Source: Flavobacteriia bacterium
GTDB taxonomy: Bacteria > Bacteroidota > Bacteroidia > Flavobacteriales > Flavobacteriaceae
DNA: 40,516 nt
NCBI GenBank assembly: GCA_002747695.1
Contig: PDQD01000023.1
Coordinates: forward strand, 1 to 40,516
Reading direction: 5' to 3'
A program made the translations under genes and the position numbers. Under the pieces are notes generated by a model that ran no database searches, was not told the origin of the DNA, and saw only the letters and a list, made by a program, of their open reading frames with translations. The first letter of the stretch is position 1. Every line of letters begins with the position of its first letter. Shown piece by piece: positions 1-7,897 of the stretch.

Positions 1-684
1 GAACAAATAGATAAAGAATTTGTCCGCCAATGGATGTTGGCCAATAAGATAAAAGGTGAAATTCCTTCTTTATTGTCAGATGATGTGGTCGAAGAAACCT
101 CTAAACGCTACCGGGATATTTATAAAATCATTACTGGTGAAACCTTTAAAACCTCAACAATTGATGTTCAGGCAAGAATGTATTACAACTTGCGTAACAA
201 AGGCTATATCAAATCAGGGTTTGTAGGGTTGATTATGGGATCAAAATCTGATGTGCCTCATGCTGAAAAGATTATAGAATATTTGAAAAAATACGATGTG
301 ACCACCCAAATGCGTGCGATTTCAGCCCATAAAAACGGGGAGCGTCTGGTTGAGGTAGCAGAGGTTTATAACAACAGTGTCGAACCGGTTGTTGTCATAG
401 CTATTGCAGGTCGTTCCAACGGTCTTGGTGGAGCATTGGCAGCCAATTTAAGTGTACCCGTCATTAACTGTCCTCCATTTACGGATAAATCAGATATTAT
501 GCTGAATATCAATTCGTCCTTGATTATGCCGTCCAAAACACCGGCGGTTACGGTAGTACACCCGGACAATGCCGCTTATGCAGCGATAAGAGCTCTTAAT
601 GTACCATCGTTAAAAGCACAGGTTACAGAGGAAATAGCCAAAATGAAACAAGGTTTGATTGATGATGATAATTCAATTAAATAA
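1..684 (+). CDS. PurC-PurE fusion (SAICAR synthase C-terminus + class II AIR carboxylase), 5' truncated
   Basis: The reading frame is open from base 1, so the gene starts before the window; 227 codons are visible. The first 50 or so resemble the C-terminus of an Ade1-type SAICAR synthase (DKEFVRQW, then a TSKRYRDIYKIITG-like end). After a short linker comes a PurE domain: GSKSD near visible codon 80, SAHK near 108 and AGRSNGLG near 136. SAHK and AGRSNGLG are features of class II PurE, as in animal PAICS, which carboxylates AIR directly to CAIR with CO2 and needs no PurK. The fused enzyme would then make SAICAR from CAIR and aspartate. It lies 62 nt upstream of purD. The ATG at 34 is internal to the PurC part, not a start. 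The fusion is read from one continuous frame; the class II assignment is by motif. Confidence 0.88.
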   Translation, partial: EQIDKEFVRQWMLANKIKGEIPSLLSDDVVEETSKRYRDIYKIITGETFKTSTIDVQARMYYNLRNKGYIKSGFVGLIMGSKSDVPHAEKIIEYLKKYDVTTQMRAISAHKNGERLVEVAEVYNNSVEPVVVIAIAGRSNGLGGALAANLSVPVINCPPFTDKSDIMLNINSSLIMPSKTPAVTVVHPDNAAYAAIRALNVPSLKAQVTEEIAKMKQGLIDDDNSIK

Positions 685-746
685 TTAGTCTCTGCAAGAA
701 AACATCAAAGGTTACGTGACTATTAAAAAGCAATAAAAATATACAC

Positions 747-2000
747 ATGAAAATAGCAATCATAGGTAGTGGCGGGCGTGAACATGCACTCGCCTGGGCT
801 TTTGCTAAAACCGAAGGTTGGGAAAATGTTTTTACACTGCCCGGTAATGGTGGTATTCCCAATGCACATGCTGTTGATACGTCTGATTTTAAAGCTGTCG
901 AAAGTTTTTGTCATTCTAATGGTATTGATTTTATATTCGTCGGTCCCGAGCAACCGCTTGCGGAAGGGATTGTAGATTATTTCAGAGCCACTACTATAAA
1001 GATACTCGGGCCGGACAAAGTAACGGCACAATTGGAAGCGTCCAAAATTTTTGCTAAGCAATTTATGCAGAAACACGGGGTTTCCACGGCCAAATATGAA
1101 AAGTTTGCCAGCGTTGATAAGGCTTTAGCGTATGGCTTGGAACTCAAAGGCAATTGTGTGATAAAATACGATGGGCTGGCTGCCGGTAAGGGCGTGTTTG
1201 TTTGTGATAGTGAAGCGGTGTTTAAAGACGCTATGAAGGAGGTAGCGCAGACCTACGGTCAGCAAGCACCTTTGATTATCGAACAACGTTTGGTCGGTGA
1301 TGAGGTGTCAGTCATTGGTTTTACCGATGGTAAATCGATGAAACTTTTCCAGCCGTCACAAGACCATAAGCAACTCCTGGAAGGGGATCAAGGTCCGAAT
1401 ACAGGAGGTATGGGGGCTTACACGCCGGTAGAGGGGGTAAGTGAGCATTTGTTGCAAAAGGTTGATGATATGATTGTTCAGCCAACGCTTAAAGGTATCC
1501 GGGCAGAAGGTATGGATTACAGAGGTGTGATTTACTTTGGGATAATGGTTGAAGCAGGCGTCCCATACCTGTTGGAATACAATGTGCGTTTTGGCGATCC
1601 TGAAACCGAAGTTTTGTTGCCGTCTCTTAAAACCCCTTTAAAAGATGTGGCTTTGGCGTGCGTAGAAAAGCGTTTGTCTGAGGTTGATATGGTTTTTCAT
1701 AAGGGTTATTTTGCAGACGTTGTGCTGGTATCAGGTGGTTATCCTAAACAATACGACAAAGGTTATGAGATTACCGGTTTAAATCAATTGCCTGATGATA
1801 TTACCGTTTTTCATGCCGGAACAGCCTTGGCTAATGATAAAATAGTAACCAATGGCGGGCGTGTATTAAATGTTGTAGCCCGTGGTGAAACTTTACAAAA
1901 AGCATTGGATAAAGTTTATCACAATATTCAATTGATCAACTTTGACAAGCAGTTTTACAGAAAAGATATTGGTCAGAGAGAAAACAAGAACCTTAGATAA
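747..2000 (+). CDS. purD: Phosphoribosylamine--glycine ligase (GAR synthetase)
   Basis: This ATP-grasp enzyme joins phosphoribosylamine and glycine to give GAR, the second step of purine synthesis. At 417 residues it is about the family's usual length. The N-terminal nucleotide-fold motif IGSGGREHAL (residues 6-15), the ATP-grasp signature GLAAGKGV, a DHKQLLEGDQGPNTGGMGAY block and the metal/ATP site NVRFGDPETE are all present and intact. The ATG at 747 gives the canonical N-terminus MKIAIIGSGG. It follows the purC-purE fusion by 62 nt, and a small exported protein gene starts 10 nt after its stop, so all are probably cotranscribed. Confidence 0.97.
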   Translation: MKIAIIGSGGREHALAWAFAKTEGWENVFTLPGNGGIPNAHAVDTSDFKAVESFCHSNGIDFIFVGPEQPLAEGIVDYFRATTIKILGPDKVTAQLEASKIFAKQFMQKHGVSTAKYEKFASVDKALAYGLELKGNCVIKYDGLAAGKGVFVCDSEAVFKDAMKEVAQTYGQQAPLIIEQRLVGDEVSVIGFTDGKSMKLFQPSQDHKQLLEGDQGPNTGGMGAYTPVEGVSEHLLQKVDDMIVQPTLKGIRAEGMDYRGVIYFGIMVEAGVPYLLEYNVRFGDPETEVLLPSLKTPLKDVALACVEKRLSEVDMVFHKGYFADVVLVSGGYPKQYDKGYEITGLNQLPDDITVFHAGTALANDKIVTNGGRVLNVVARGETLQKALDKVYHNIQLINFDKQFYRKDIGQRENKNLR

Positions 2001-2010
2001 ATTGACAACA

Positions 2011-2565
2011 ATGACCATCAAGCATGTTCTATTCGTTATTATACTATTGGTCGGTTTTGAGCTGTCTGCACAGGATCAAAAAAAGAGTACTTTAAATAGT
2101 TTTCCGAAAATTGAATTGGGAATCCGTGGTTTGGATATTGCTTATGAGCATGTGCTCAGTCCGGTGTTGCTCGTAGAACCTTATATGAGTTTTGGAAAAG
2201 AATACCAAATAGGCATCACCAGTCAAAGGGGATTTGTGTTTGATTTAGGAGACGATTATTTAACTTTAGGTTCGCATCTGAAATTGTATTACAGTCTGAA
2301 TAAAAGACTGTCAAAAGAAAAAAACATGGCTCACAACGCCGGTAATTTTCTAGGGGCAAAGATGGAATATATTTATCTTTTTTTAGATGATGAAGATGGT
2401 GATAATTTTATCAACACAAGTTTATACTGGGGAATTCAAAGACCTCTACGCGATCAATATTTATGGGGATTTTATTTAGGTTTGGGAAATTATTATAATT
2501 TTGACACTTCCACATTTTCAGATGTAAGTTTTATAGCCAATATTAAAATTGGTTTAAGTTTATAA
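2011..2565 (+). CDS. Exported protein of unknown function, probably an outer-membrane beta-barrel
   Basis: This 184-residue protein starts at the ATG at 2011; the frame is also open upstream inside purD, but only this start exposes a signal peptide (MTIKHVLFVIILLVGF, then SAQ as the likely cleavage site). The mature part alternates polar and aromatic or hydrophobic residues in short strands (YEHVLSPVLLVEPYMSFG; FYLGLGNYYNF) and ends in a strand-like IANIKIGLSL, as small outer-membrane barrels do. I do not recognise the family. It sits 10 nt after purD and 11 nt before purN, so it appears embedded in the purine operon although it looks like an envelope protein. Barrel topology is inferred. Confidence 0.75.
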   Translation: MTIKHVLFVIILLVGFELSAQDQKKSTLNSFPKIELGIRGLDIAYEHVLSPVLLVEPYMSFGKEYQIGITSQRGFVFDLGDDYLTLGSHLKLYYSLNKRLSKEKNMAHNAGNFLGAKMEYIYLFLDDEDGDNFINTSLYWGIQRPLRDQYLWGFYLGLGNYYNFDTSTFSDVSFIANIKIGLSL

Positions 2566-2576
2566 AGCAGTTTAAG

Positions 2577-3155
2577 TTGAAAAAAATTATCATTTTTATA
2601 TCAGGACGCGGATCCAATATGAAGGCTATTCTGGAGGCTGTTGACCATGGTGTGCTTCAAAATAAAGCAAAAGTTCAAGCCGTATTTTCCAATAATCCGG
2701 AAGCCGCAGGTCTTGTAACTGCAGAGAAAAGAGACATTAAAACGCATGTTATTGCTTCCCAAGGTAAAAAACGCGAGGATTATGACAGAGCGCTTATGGC
2801 ATGGCTGGAAACACAAGACTTTGATTATATCGTTCTGGCGGGTTATATGCGTATCATCAGTCCGTTTTTGGTAAAAGCCTATCGAGGTAGAATGATCAAT
2901 ATTCATCCGGCTGACACCACAGAACATCAGGGTTTAGACGGTTATGAATGGGCATTTGATAACAATATGGGACATACCAAAGTTACTGTACACTACGTCA
3001 CCGAAGAACTGGATGCCGGACAGATTATTGCGCAAGCCGAAGTAGATCTGAATGGGGCACATACACTTGAAGAAGTTGAAGAACGCGGTTTAGCTGTAGA
3101 ACATGAATTATATCCGAATACACTGAAACAATTGTTTTCCGGAGAAAAAATATAA
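2577..3155 (+). CDS. purN: Phosphoribosylglycinamide formyltransferase, divergent
   Basis: PurN transfers a formyl group from 10-formyl-THF to GAR. The 192-residue protein has the expected N-terminal IIIFISGRGSNM phosphate-binding segment, LAGYMRIISPF, the catalytic INIHP (Asn and His) and the late aspartate in EELDAGQII. The loop after the catalytic His reads HPADTTEHQGLDGYEWAF rather than the usual HPSLLP...PGLH, which marks a divergent subgroup. The start is TTG at 2577: it gives the canonical MKKIIIFISGRGSN N-terminus, and the next ATG would remove the phosphate-binding loop. It lies between the barrel-like gene (11 nt upstream) and purF (35 nt downstream). The purine context supports PurN over another formyltransferase. 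Confidence 0.87.
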   Translation: MKKIIIFISGRGSNMKAILEAVDHGVLQNKAKVQAVFSNNPEAAGLVTAEKRDIKTHVIASQGKKREDYDRALMAWLETQDFDYIVLAGYMRIISPFLVKAYRGRMINIHPADTTEHQGLDGYEWAFDNNMGHTKVTVHYVTEELDAGQIIAQAEVDLNGAHTLEEVEERGLAVEHELYPNTLKQLFSGEKI

Positions 3156-3190
3156 AAACAAAAATAATCAATCAATAATAGTAAAACTAT

Positions 3191-4618
3191 ATGTGTGGAA
3201 TAGTCGGATTTATTGGCCGGGAAAAGGTCATTTATGATCTTTATTCAGGACTTTTAACCTTACAGCATCGTGGTCAGGACTCGGCGGGTATTGTCACGTT
3301 TAAAGATAATTTCAGAATAAAAAAAGGACTTGGATTGGTCAACGAAGTTTTTGACACCAAGCACTTTGAACGTTTGGATGGTACTATTGGGCTGGGACAT
3401 GTGCGTTATACGACTCATGGTAATTCTAACCTTGAAAATGCACAACCGGTAACCACGAACTATCCTTTTGGTATTGCTATGGTTCACAATGGCAATGTGA
3501 CCAACTTTAAGGAAATGAACCATGCCATGTATCATGATTATCACGTGATGCCCACATCGTCCAATGATGTGGAAATGATTTTGTACACGCTGGCGGCTGA
3601 GCTGAAAAACAAGGATTTGGTCAATATCTCAACACAGGATATTTTTGAAGCCGTAAAAGTCACCCAACAAAAAATAGAAGGTGCTTATGCCGTCATTGCC
3701 GTCATTGCCAACCGTGGTTTATTGGCTTTTCAGGATTCACACGGTATAAGACCGTTGATGCTCGGCAAAAAAGAAACAGAGCGAGGGGTTACTTATGGTC
3801 TGGCATCTGAGAGTGTAACTTTTGACCATTTAGGTTATGAGATTGTCAGAGATTTAAAACCCGGTGAAATTGTTTATATAGATAATCAGAATCAATTGCA
3901 CAGTAGTATAGGATATGAAGAAAAACAAGCTTTTTGTGTGTTTGAATACATTTATTTTGCCCGTGAAGATGCCAATTTTCTGAACAAGAATGTCGCTGGA
4001 AGCAGGGTGCGTATGGGGCAGACTATTGCCCGACAAATCAAAGCTGCCGGACTAACCCCCGATGTGGTTATAGACGTACCGTCTTCAGGCTATTTTGCGG
4101 CTTCGGGGTTGGCAGAGGCCTTGGGTGTACCTTACCACAGAGGTCTGTTTAAAAGTAGTTATATAGGTCGTAGTTTTATCGCTCCTGATCAGGAAATGCG
4201 TGAGAATATTGTCAAGCAAAAACTCAATCCTATCAAAAAATCGGTAAGGGATAAAAGAGTGGTAGTCGTAGATGATTCTATCGTAAGAGGTACGACCTCT
4301 AAGCGAATTGTCCAAACGCTTAAAGATGCAGGTGCTAAGGAAATCTATTTTGTTTCCTCGGCGCCACCGGTTACAAGCCCGTGTGTGTATGGCATAGATA
4401 TGTCTGTCAAAACAGAATTAATTGCCGCTAACAAATCTATTGAGGAAATCAGGGATTATATAGGAGCCGAAGCACTGTTCTATCTCCAACTTGAAGATTT
4501 GGATAAGATTTTCAATACTTTTTCTACCTGTAGAGCCTGTTTTAACGGGAAATACCCTGCCGGTAATGTGGAAAAAATGTTACAGGACATCAGTGATGAA
4601 AAATCAGAAATGCGTTAG
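3191..4618 (+). CDS. purF: Amidophosphoribosyltransferase
   Basis: PurF catalyses the first committed purine step: glutamine-derived ammonia replaces pyrophosphate on PRPP. The 475-residue protein begins MCGIVGFIG, leaving Cys2 as the Ntn-hydrolase nucleophile once Met is removed. The glutaminase domain has the LQHRGQDSAGI and GHVRYTTHG blocks. The phosphoribosyltransferase domain carries the PRPP-binding motif VVVVDDSIVRGTTS (about residues 356-369). The C-terminus has the paired cysteines of STCRACFNGKYP; whether this enzyme binds the Fe-S cluster of the Bacillus type I cannot settle by eye. It is the last recognisable purine gene of the cluster. Confidence 0.97.
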   Translation: MCGIVGFIGREKVIYDLYSGLLTLQHRGQDSAGIVTFKDNFRIKKGLGLVNEVFDTKHFERLDGTIGLGHVRYTTHGNSNLENAQPVTTNYPFGIAMVHNGNVTNFKEMNHAMYHDYHVMPTSSNDVEMILYTLAAELKNKDLVNISTQDIFEAVKVTQQKIEGAYAVIAVIANRGLLAFQDSHGIRPLMLGKKETERGVTYGLASESVTFDHLGYEIVRDLKPGEIVYIDNQNQLHSSIGYEEKQAFCVFEYIYFAREDANFLNKNVAGSRVRMGQTIARQIKAAGLTPDVVIDVPSSGYFAASGLAEALGVPYHRGLFKSSYIGRSFIAPDQEMRENIVKQKLNPIKKSVRDKRVVVVDDSIVRGTTSKRIVQTLKDAGAKEIYFVSSAPPVTSPCVYGIDMSVKTELIAANKSIEEIRDYIGAEALFYLQLEDLDKIFNTFSTCRACFNGKYPAGNVEKMLQDISDEKSEMR

Positions 4619-4679
4619 TTTTAATGTGGGAAGCGAGGTGAATGTGTGAAATGTGACAAATCAATTCATCAGAATACGC

Positions 4680-4687
4680 TATTTTTG
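4680..4687 (+). promoter_or_regulatory. Bacteroidota -7 box (TATTTTTG) upstream of the OsmC-like gene
   Basis: This is an exact match to TAnnTTTG, 39 nt before the ATG at 4726. A GTGAC about 22 nt upstream is only a weak -33 candidate. It suggests the OsmC gene is transcribed separately from purF. Confidence 0.55.
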
Positions 4688-4725
4688 TGTTTGAAATTAA
4701 TTACTATAATAAATACTCTTATAAA

Positions 4726-5145
4726 ATGAAAGAAGCTTCAGTCAAATGGATCGATAATATGGCTTTTGAAGGAGAAGTCAATGGTCATAAAATAATTATA
4801 GATGCCGATGAAAAAGTAGGCGGATTAGACAGAGGTCCCCGTCCTAAGCCTTTTATGTTGTTGGCGCTTGCCGGTTGTACCGGAATGGACGTAGTCTCTA
4901 TTCTCGGTAAAATGCGTGTGGATTTTAAAGACTTTAAAGTCTCTGTAGATGGTGACCTGACTGATGAACATCCCAAACAATACCATAAAATGCACGTAAA
5001 ATATGAATTCTGGGGAAAAGATTTACCTATGGATAAATTGCAAAAAGCTGTTAACCTTTCTGAAGAACGTTATTGTGGCGTAAGTGCGGTGTATCAAAAA
5101 ACTATGCCGGTGACTTCTGAGATTATTGTACACGAGGTGGACTAA
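4726..5145 (+). CDS. OsmC/Ohr family protein
   Basis: This 139-residue protein has the fold signatures of the OsmC family of thiol peroxidases: RGPRPKPFMLLALAGCTGMDVVSIL with the presumed peroxidatic Cys51, and ERYCGVSAVYQKTMPV with the second cysteine, Cys117. OsmC/Ohr proteins reduce organic hydroperoxides or act on related thiol chemistry in the cytoplasm. The ATG at 4726 was chosen because the upstream GTG at 4687 lies within the promoter -7 box. It is monocistronic, with a promoter upstream and a long hairpin downstream. The exact substrate is unknown; the GPRPKPF signature is closer to OsmC-like (YhfA-type) members than to classical Ohr. Confidence 0.88.
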   Translation: MKEASVKWIDNMAFEGEVNGHKIIIDADEKVGGLDRGPRPKPFMLLALAGCTGMDVVSILGKMRVDFKDFKVSVDGDLTDEHPKQYHKMHVKYEFWGKDLPMDKLQKAVNLSEERYCGVSAVYQKTMPVTSEIIVHEVD

Positions 5146-5160
5146 GCCTTTAAACTTTTA

Positions 5161-5209
5161 TACGCTCTAAAGCCCTTTGAAATCATATATTTCAAAGGGC
5201 TTTAGCGTA
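5161..5209 (+). terminator. Long inverted repeat after the OsmC-like gene
   Basis: The arm CTAAAGCCCTTTGAAAT is followed by a short CATAT loop and its complement ATTTCAAAGGGCTTTAG, extended by an outer TACG/CGTA pairing with a 2-nt bulge. The stem is about 20 bp. There is no good T-tract after it, so it may act as an mRNA 3'-end stabiliser as much as an intrinsic terminator. Confidence 0.65.
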
Positions 5210-5335
5210 ACTACAACAAGGGTGTTTCACAATTATCAGTAAAGATGTGGTTGTGTGTGAAGTATAATAAGCTGTGAATAAATAGGGTTATCCCGCTTAT
5301 CTTTTTGTCATTCTGATGAACAAAAAAAATTACCT

Positions 5336-5343
5336 TACTTTTG
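5336..5343 (+). promoter_or_regulatory. -7 box (TACTTTTG) upstream of the NamZ-like gene
   Basis: An exact TAnnTTTG match 20 nt before the ATG at 5363, implying a very short leader. No convincing -33 element at normal spacing was seen. Confidence 0.55.
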
Positions 5344-5362
5344 TTGCTGTAAAATCAAGTAT

Positions 5363-6583
5363 ATGTTTAAAAAGTTGTTGTTAATAATTGTGGTTTTGGC
5401 ATTAAACAGTTGTCATTCTAAAGCCCAAATCAACCCGGTTAAAGCCGATACTAATGTTTCGACAACAGCTCAAAGCAAGGCCATCAAAGTAGGGGCAGAG
5501 AATTACGATCTTTACCTTCCCTTATTGAAAAATAAACGTATAGGTGTTGTTGCCAATCAAAGTAGTGTCGTCAATGACAATTACGGAGGTTACACACACC
5601 TTATTGATACACTATTGGCTCAAAACATCAATATTATCAAAGTATTCAGTCCTGAACACGGTTTTCGCGGGACTGCAGATGCCGGTGAAAGCGTAAAAAA
5701 CGGCATGGATACCAAAACAGGGTTACCCCTTATTTCGCTCTATGGTTCTAACAAAAAACCCAAAGCAAAGTATCTGGAAGATGTAGATCTCGTACTTTTT
5801 GACCTTCAGGATGTAGGGGTGAGGTTTTACACCTATATTTCTACCTTGCATTATGTGATGGAAGCTTGTGCTCAACAAGATATTCCCGTTGTCGTTTTGG
5901 ACAGACCCAATCCCAATATTAGTTATATAGATGGACCTGTATTAGAGCCATCCTACAAATCTTTTGTAGGCATGCACCCCGTTCCGGTCGTTTATGGTAT
6001 GAGCATAGGTGAATATGCCCGGATGATCAATGGTGAACATTGGTTGGCAGGAGGGATAACGTGTCAACTGCGTACGATTCCCATAGAACATTACACCCGG
6101 CAGACAGCTTATACTATTCCGGTCAAACCTTCGCCTAATTTGCCCAATGCACAGGCTGTCAATCTCTACCCGAGTTTGTGTTTTTTTGAAGGAACAAGTA
6201 TCAGTTGCGGTAGAGGAACCAATACTCCTTTTCAGATATTTGGGTCACCGGAATTACCTGAAACCATCTATACATTTACGTTTAAGCCACAACCCAATAC
6301 AGGGGCTAAAAAGCCTAAATACAAAGATAAGACCTGTTATGGTTTGGATTTAACGCAGGCAACAAAGTTGAATCAAATCAACCTGACATGGCTGTCGGAG
6401 GCTTACCAAAACTATCCTGATAAGACCGCTTTTTTTAATTCTTATTTCAATACGCTGGCAGGGACGGGTACTTTACAGGAACAAATTAAATTGGGTTATT
6501 CTGAAGAAGATATCAGAAAAACTTGGCAACCCGGATTGGATTCGTTCAAAAAAATCAGAGAAAAATACCTGCTTTATCCGTAG
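5363..6583 (+). CDS. DUF1343 / NamZ-type exo-beta-N-acetylmuramidase, lipoprotein
   Basis: This 406-residue protein belongs to the DUF1343 family, now known through NamZ (YbbC) as exo-lytic N-acetylmuramidases that remove terminal MurNAc from peptidoglycan fragments. Visible hallmarks are RIGVVANQSSVV, KVFSPEHGFRGTADAGE, VDLVLFDLQDVGVRFYTY, PVVVLDRPNP and, in the C-terminal half, SPNLPNAQAVNLYPSLCFFE with GRGTNTPFQIFG. A lipoprotein signal MFKKLLLIIVVLALNSC (lipid Cys17) places it in the periplasm, membrane anchored. The gene appears to stand alone, with its own -7 box. Family assignment is strong; substrate is inferred from the family. Confidence 0.9.
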   Translation: MFKKLLLIIVVLALNSCHSKAQINPVKADTNVSTTAQSKAIKVGAENYDLYLPLLKNKRIGVVANQSSVVNDNYGGYTHLIDTLLAQNINIIKVFSPEHGFRGTADAGESVKNGMDTKTGLPLISLYGSNKKPKAKYLEDVDLVLFDLQDVGVRFYTYISTLHYVMEACAQQDIPVVVLDRPNPNISYIDGPVLEPSYKSFVGMHPVPVVYGMSIGEYARMINGEHWLAGGITCQLRTIPIEHYTRQTAYTIPVKPSPNLPNAQAVNLYPSLCFFEGTSISCGRGTNTPFQIFGSPELPETIYTFTFKPQPNTGAKKPKYKDKTCYGLDLTQATKLNQINLTWLSEAYQNYPDKTAFFNSYFNTLAGTGTLQEQIKLGYSEEDIRKTWQPGLDSFKKIREKYLLYP

Positions 6584-6588
6584 AAATG

Positions 6589-6596
6589 TATTTTTG
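6589..6596 (+). promoter_or_regulatory. -7 box (TATTTTTG) for the DUF5606-mazG gene set
   Basis: An exact TAnnTTTG match just after the upstream stop codon. It implies a leader of about 100 nt that contains the hairpin at 6620-6672. Confidence 0.5.
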
Positions 6597-6619
6597 CAGT
6601 GGATTAACTTAAACAAGCA

Positions 6620-6672
6620 TTTTTTAGTACCGGTAAATCGCTTTTGCGGTTGATTTAAAACGGACTAAAAAA
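6620..6672 (+). promoter_or_regulatory. Long stem-loop in the 5' leader of the DUF5606-mazG transcript
   Basis: TTTTTTAGT pairs with ACTAAAAAA, then CCG with CGG, AAATC with GATTT and GC with GC around a TTTT loop, with small internal bulges. The U-rich 5' arm and A-rich 3' arm make it unlike a simple terminator on the plus strand. On the minus strand it would end in a run of T, but no minus-strand gene lies nearby. Possible roles are control of ribosome access (it ends 33 nt before the ATG) or leftover 3'-end structure of the upstream gene. Confidence 0.45.
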
Positions 6673-6705
6673 CGAGACAATAAATTTCAATTAATAACAA
6701 AACAT

Positions 6706-7125
6706 ATGTCATTAGAAAAAATATTAAGTATCAGTGGAAGACCAGGTTTGTACAAGCTTTTATCACAAACCAAAGGTCATATTATTGTAGAATCATTACA
6801 GGACGGTAAACGTCTTCCCGTAACCGGTGTACATCAGGTCAATTCGCTTGGTAGTATTGCGGTTTACACCTATACGGAAGAACTTGCTCTGGGTGATGTA
6901 TTCTACAAAATGTTTAAGCATTTAGACGGTAAAGAGGCTGTGTCTCCTAAAAGCAGTAGTAAGGAGTTATTAGCTTTTTTTGAAGAAGTGTTACCGGATT
7001 ATGACCGTGAACGGGTGTATGCCTCTCATGTCAAAAAAATGATACAATGGTATCACAGCCTGTTGAGTTCAGATTTTGATTTTGAAACATTAGCACCACA
7101 GACTAAAGAAGACCATGAATCCTAA
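6706..7125 (+). CDS. DUF5606 domain protein
   Basis: The 139-residue protein opens with MSLEKILSISGRPGLYKLLS and continues with GHIIVESL and AVYTYTEELALGDVF, which I recognise as DUF5606, a small family largely confined to Bacteroidota. No function is established. It has no signal peptide or membrane segment, so it is probably cytoplasmic. Its last 11 nt overlap the start of mazG, which implies translational coupling. The N-terminal part looks like a compact beta-rich domain of about 70 residues and the rest is helical. Confidence 0.82.
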   Translation: MSLEKILSISGRPGLYKLLSQTKGHIIVESLQDGKRLPVTGVHQVNSLGSIAVYTYTEELALGDVFYKMFKHLDGKEAVSPKSSSKELLAFFEEVLPDYDRERVYASHVKKMIQWYHSLLSSDFDFETLAPQTKEDHES

Positions 7126-7897
7126 ACGTCCTCAACAGCTTCAAGCCCTGGAACGTCTGCTTGACATTATGGACGACCTGCGAACGGGATGTCCCTGGGA
7201 TAAGGAGCAGACTATAGAATCACTGCGTTTACTTACGATAGAAGAAACCTATGAGTTGGGGGATGCTATTCTGGATAAGGATATGGATGAGATCAAAAAG
7301 GAATTGGGGGATTTATTACTCCATATTGTTTTTTATGCCAAAATAGCTGATGAAACCGATGATTTTGATATTGCTGATGTCGCTAACAGTATTTCCGATA
7401 AACTCGTACAGCGACACCCGCATATTTATGGTGATGTCAATGTTCAAAACGCTGATGATGTCAAACAAAACTGGGAAGAAATCAAACTGAAAGAGGGTAA
7501 AAAATCTGTTTTGGAAGGTGTGCCAAAATCTTTACCGGCATTGGTAAAGGCTTACCGGATACAGGATAAGGCTGCCGGTATAGGGTTTGACTGGGATGAT
7601 AAACAACAGGTCTGGGCAAAGGTTGAAGAAGAAATCGGGGAGTTGCAGGAGGAAATTAAAAACAAGAATCAGGAGCGTATTAATGACGAGTTTGGTGATG
7701 TGTTGTTTGCTCTGATTAACTACGCCCGCTTTATAAATGTTTCGCCTGAGAACGCGTTGGAAAGCACCAATAAGCGTTTTATCAACAGGTTTCAACAAAT
7801 GGAAAAGGTCATCAGTAGCGAAGGTAAACAGATGAAAAAAATGACATTAGAAGAGTTGGATGCTTATTGGGATAAAGCTAAAACTGTTTTTCCATGA
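7115..7897 (+). CDS. mazG: Nucleoside triphosphate pyrophosphohydrolase MazG
   Basis: MazG hydrolyses (d)NTPs to NMP and PPi, cleaning the nucleotide pool. The 260-residue protein has two MazG repeats. The first holds CPWDKEQTIESL and the metal-binding EETYELGDAI, with KKELGDLLLHIVFYA. The second has VEEEIGELQEEI and DEFGDVLFALINYARF. Length and order match the classical two-domain MazG. It overlaps the DUF5606 gene by 11 nt and the following glycosyltransferase by 4 nt (ATGA). Confidence 0.95.
   Translation: MNPKRPQQLQALERLLDIMDDLRTGCPWDKEQTIESLRLLTIEETYELGDAILDKDMDEIKKELGDLLLHIVFYAKIADETDDFDIADVANSISDKLVQRHPHIYGDVNVQNADDVKQNWEEIKLKEGKKSVLEGVPKSLPALVKAYRIQDKAAGIGFDWDDKQQVWAKVEEEIGELQEEIKNKNQERINDEFGDVLFALINYARFINVSPENALESTNKRFINRFQQMEKVISSEGKQMKKMTLEELDAYWDKAKTVFP

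Noticed and set aside
4687..4725. GTG start for the OsmC-like gene
   Set aside because: The codon lies inside the promoter -7 box, and the ATG at 4726 gives the normal family N-terminus.
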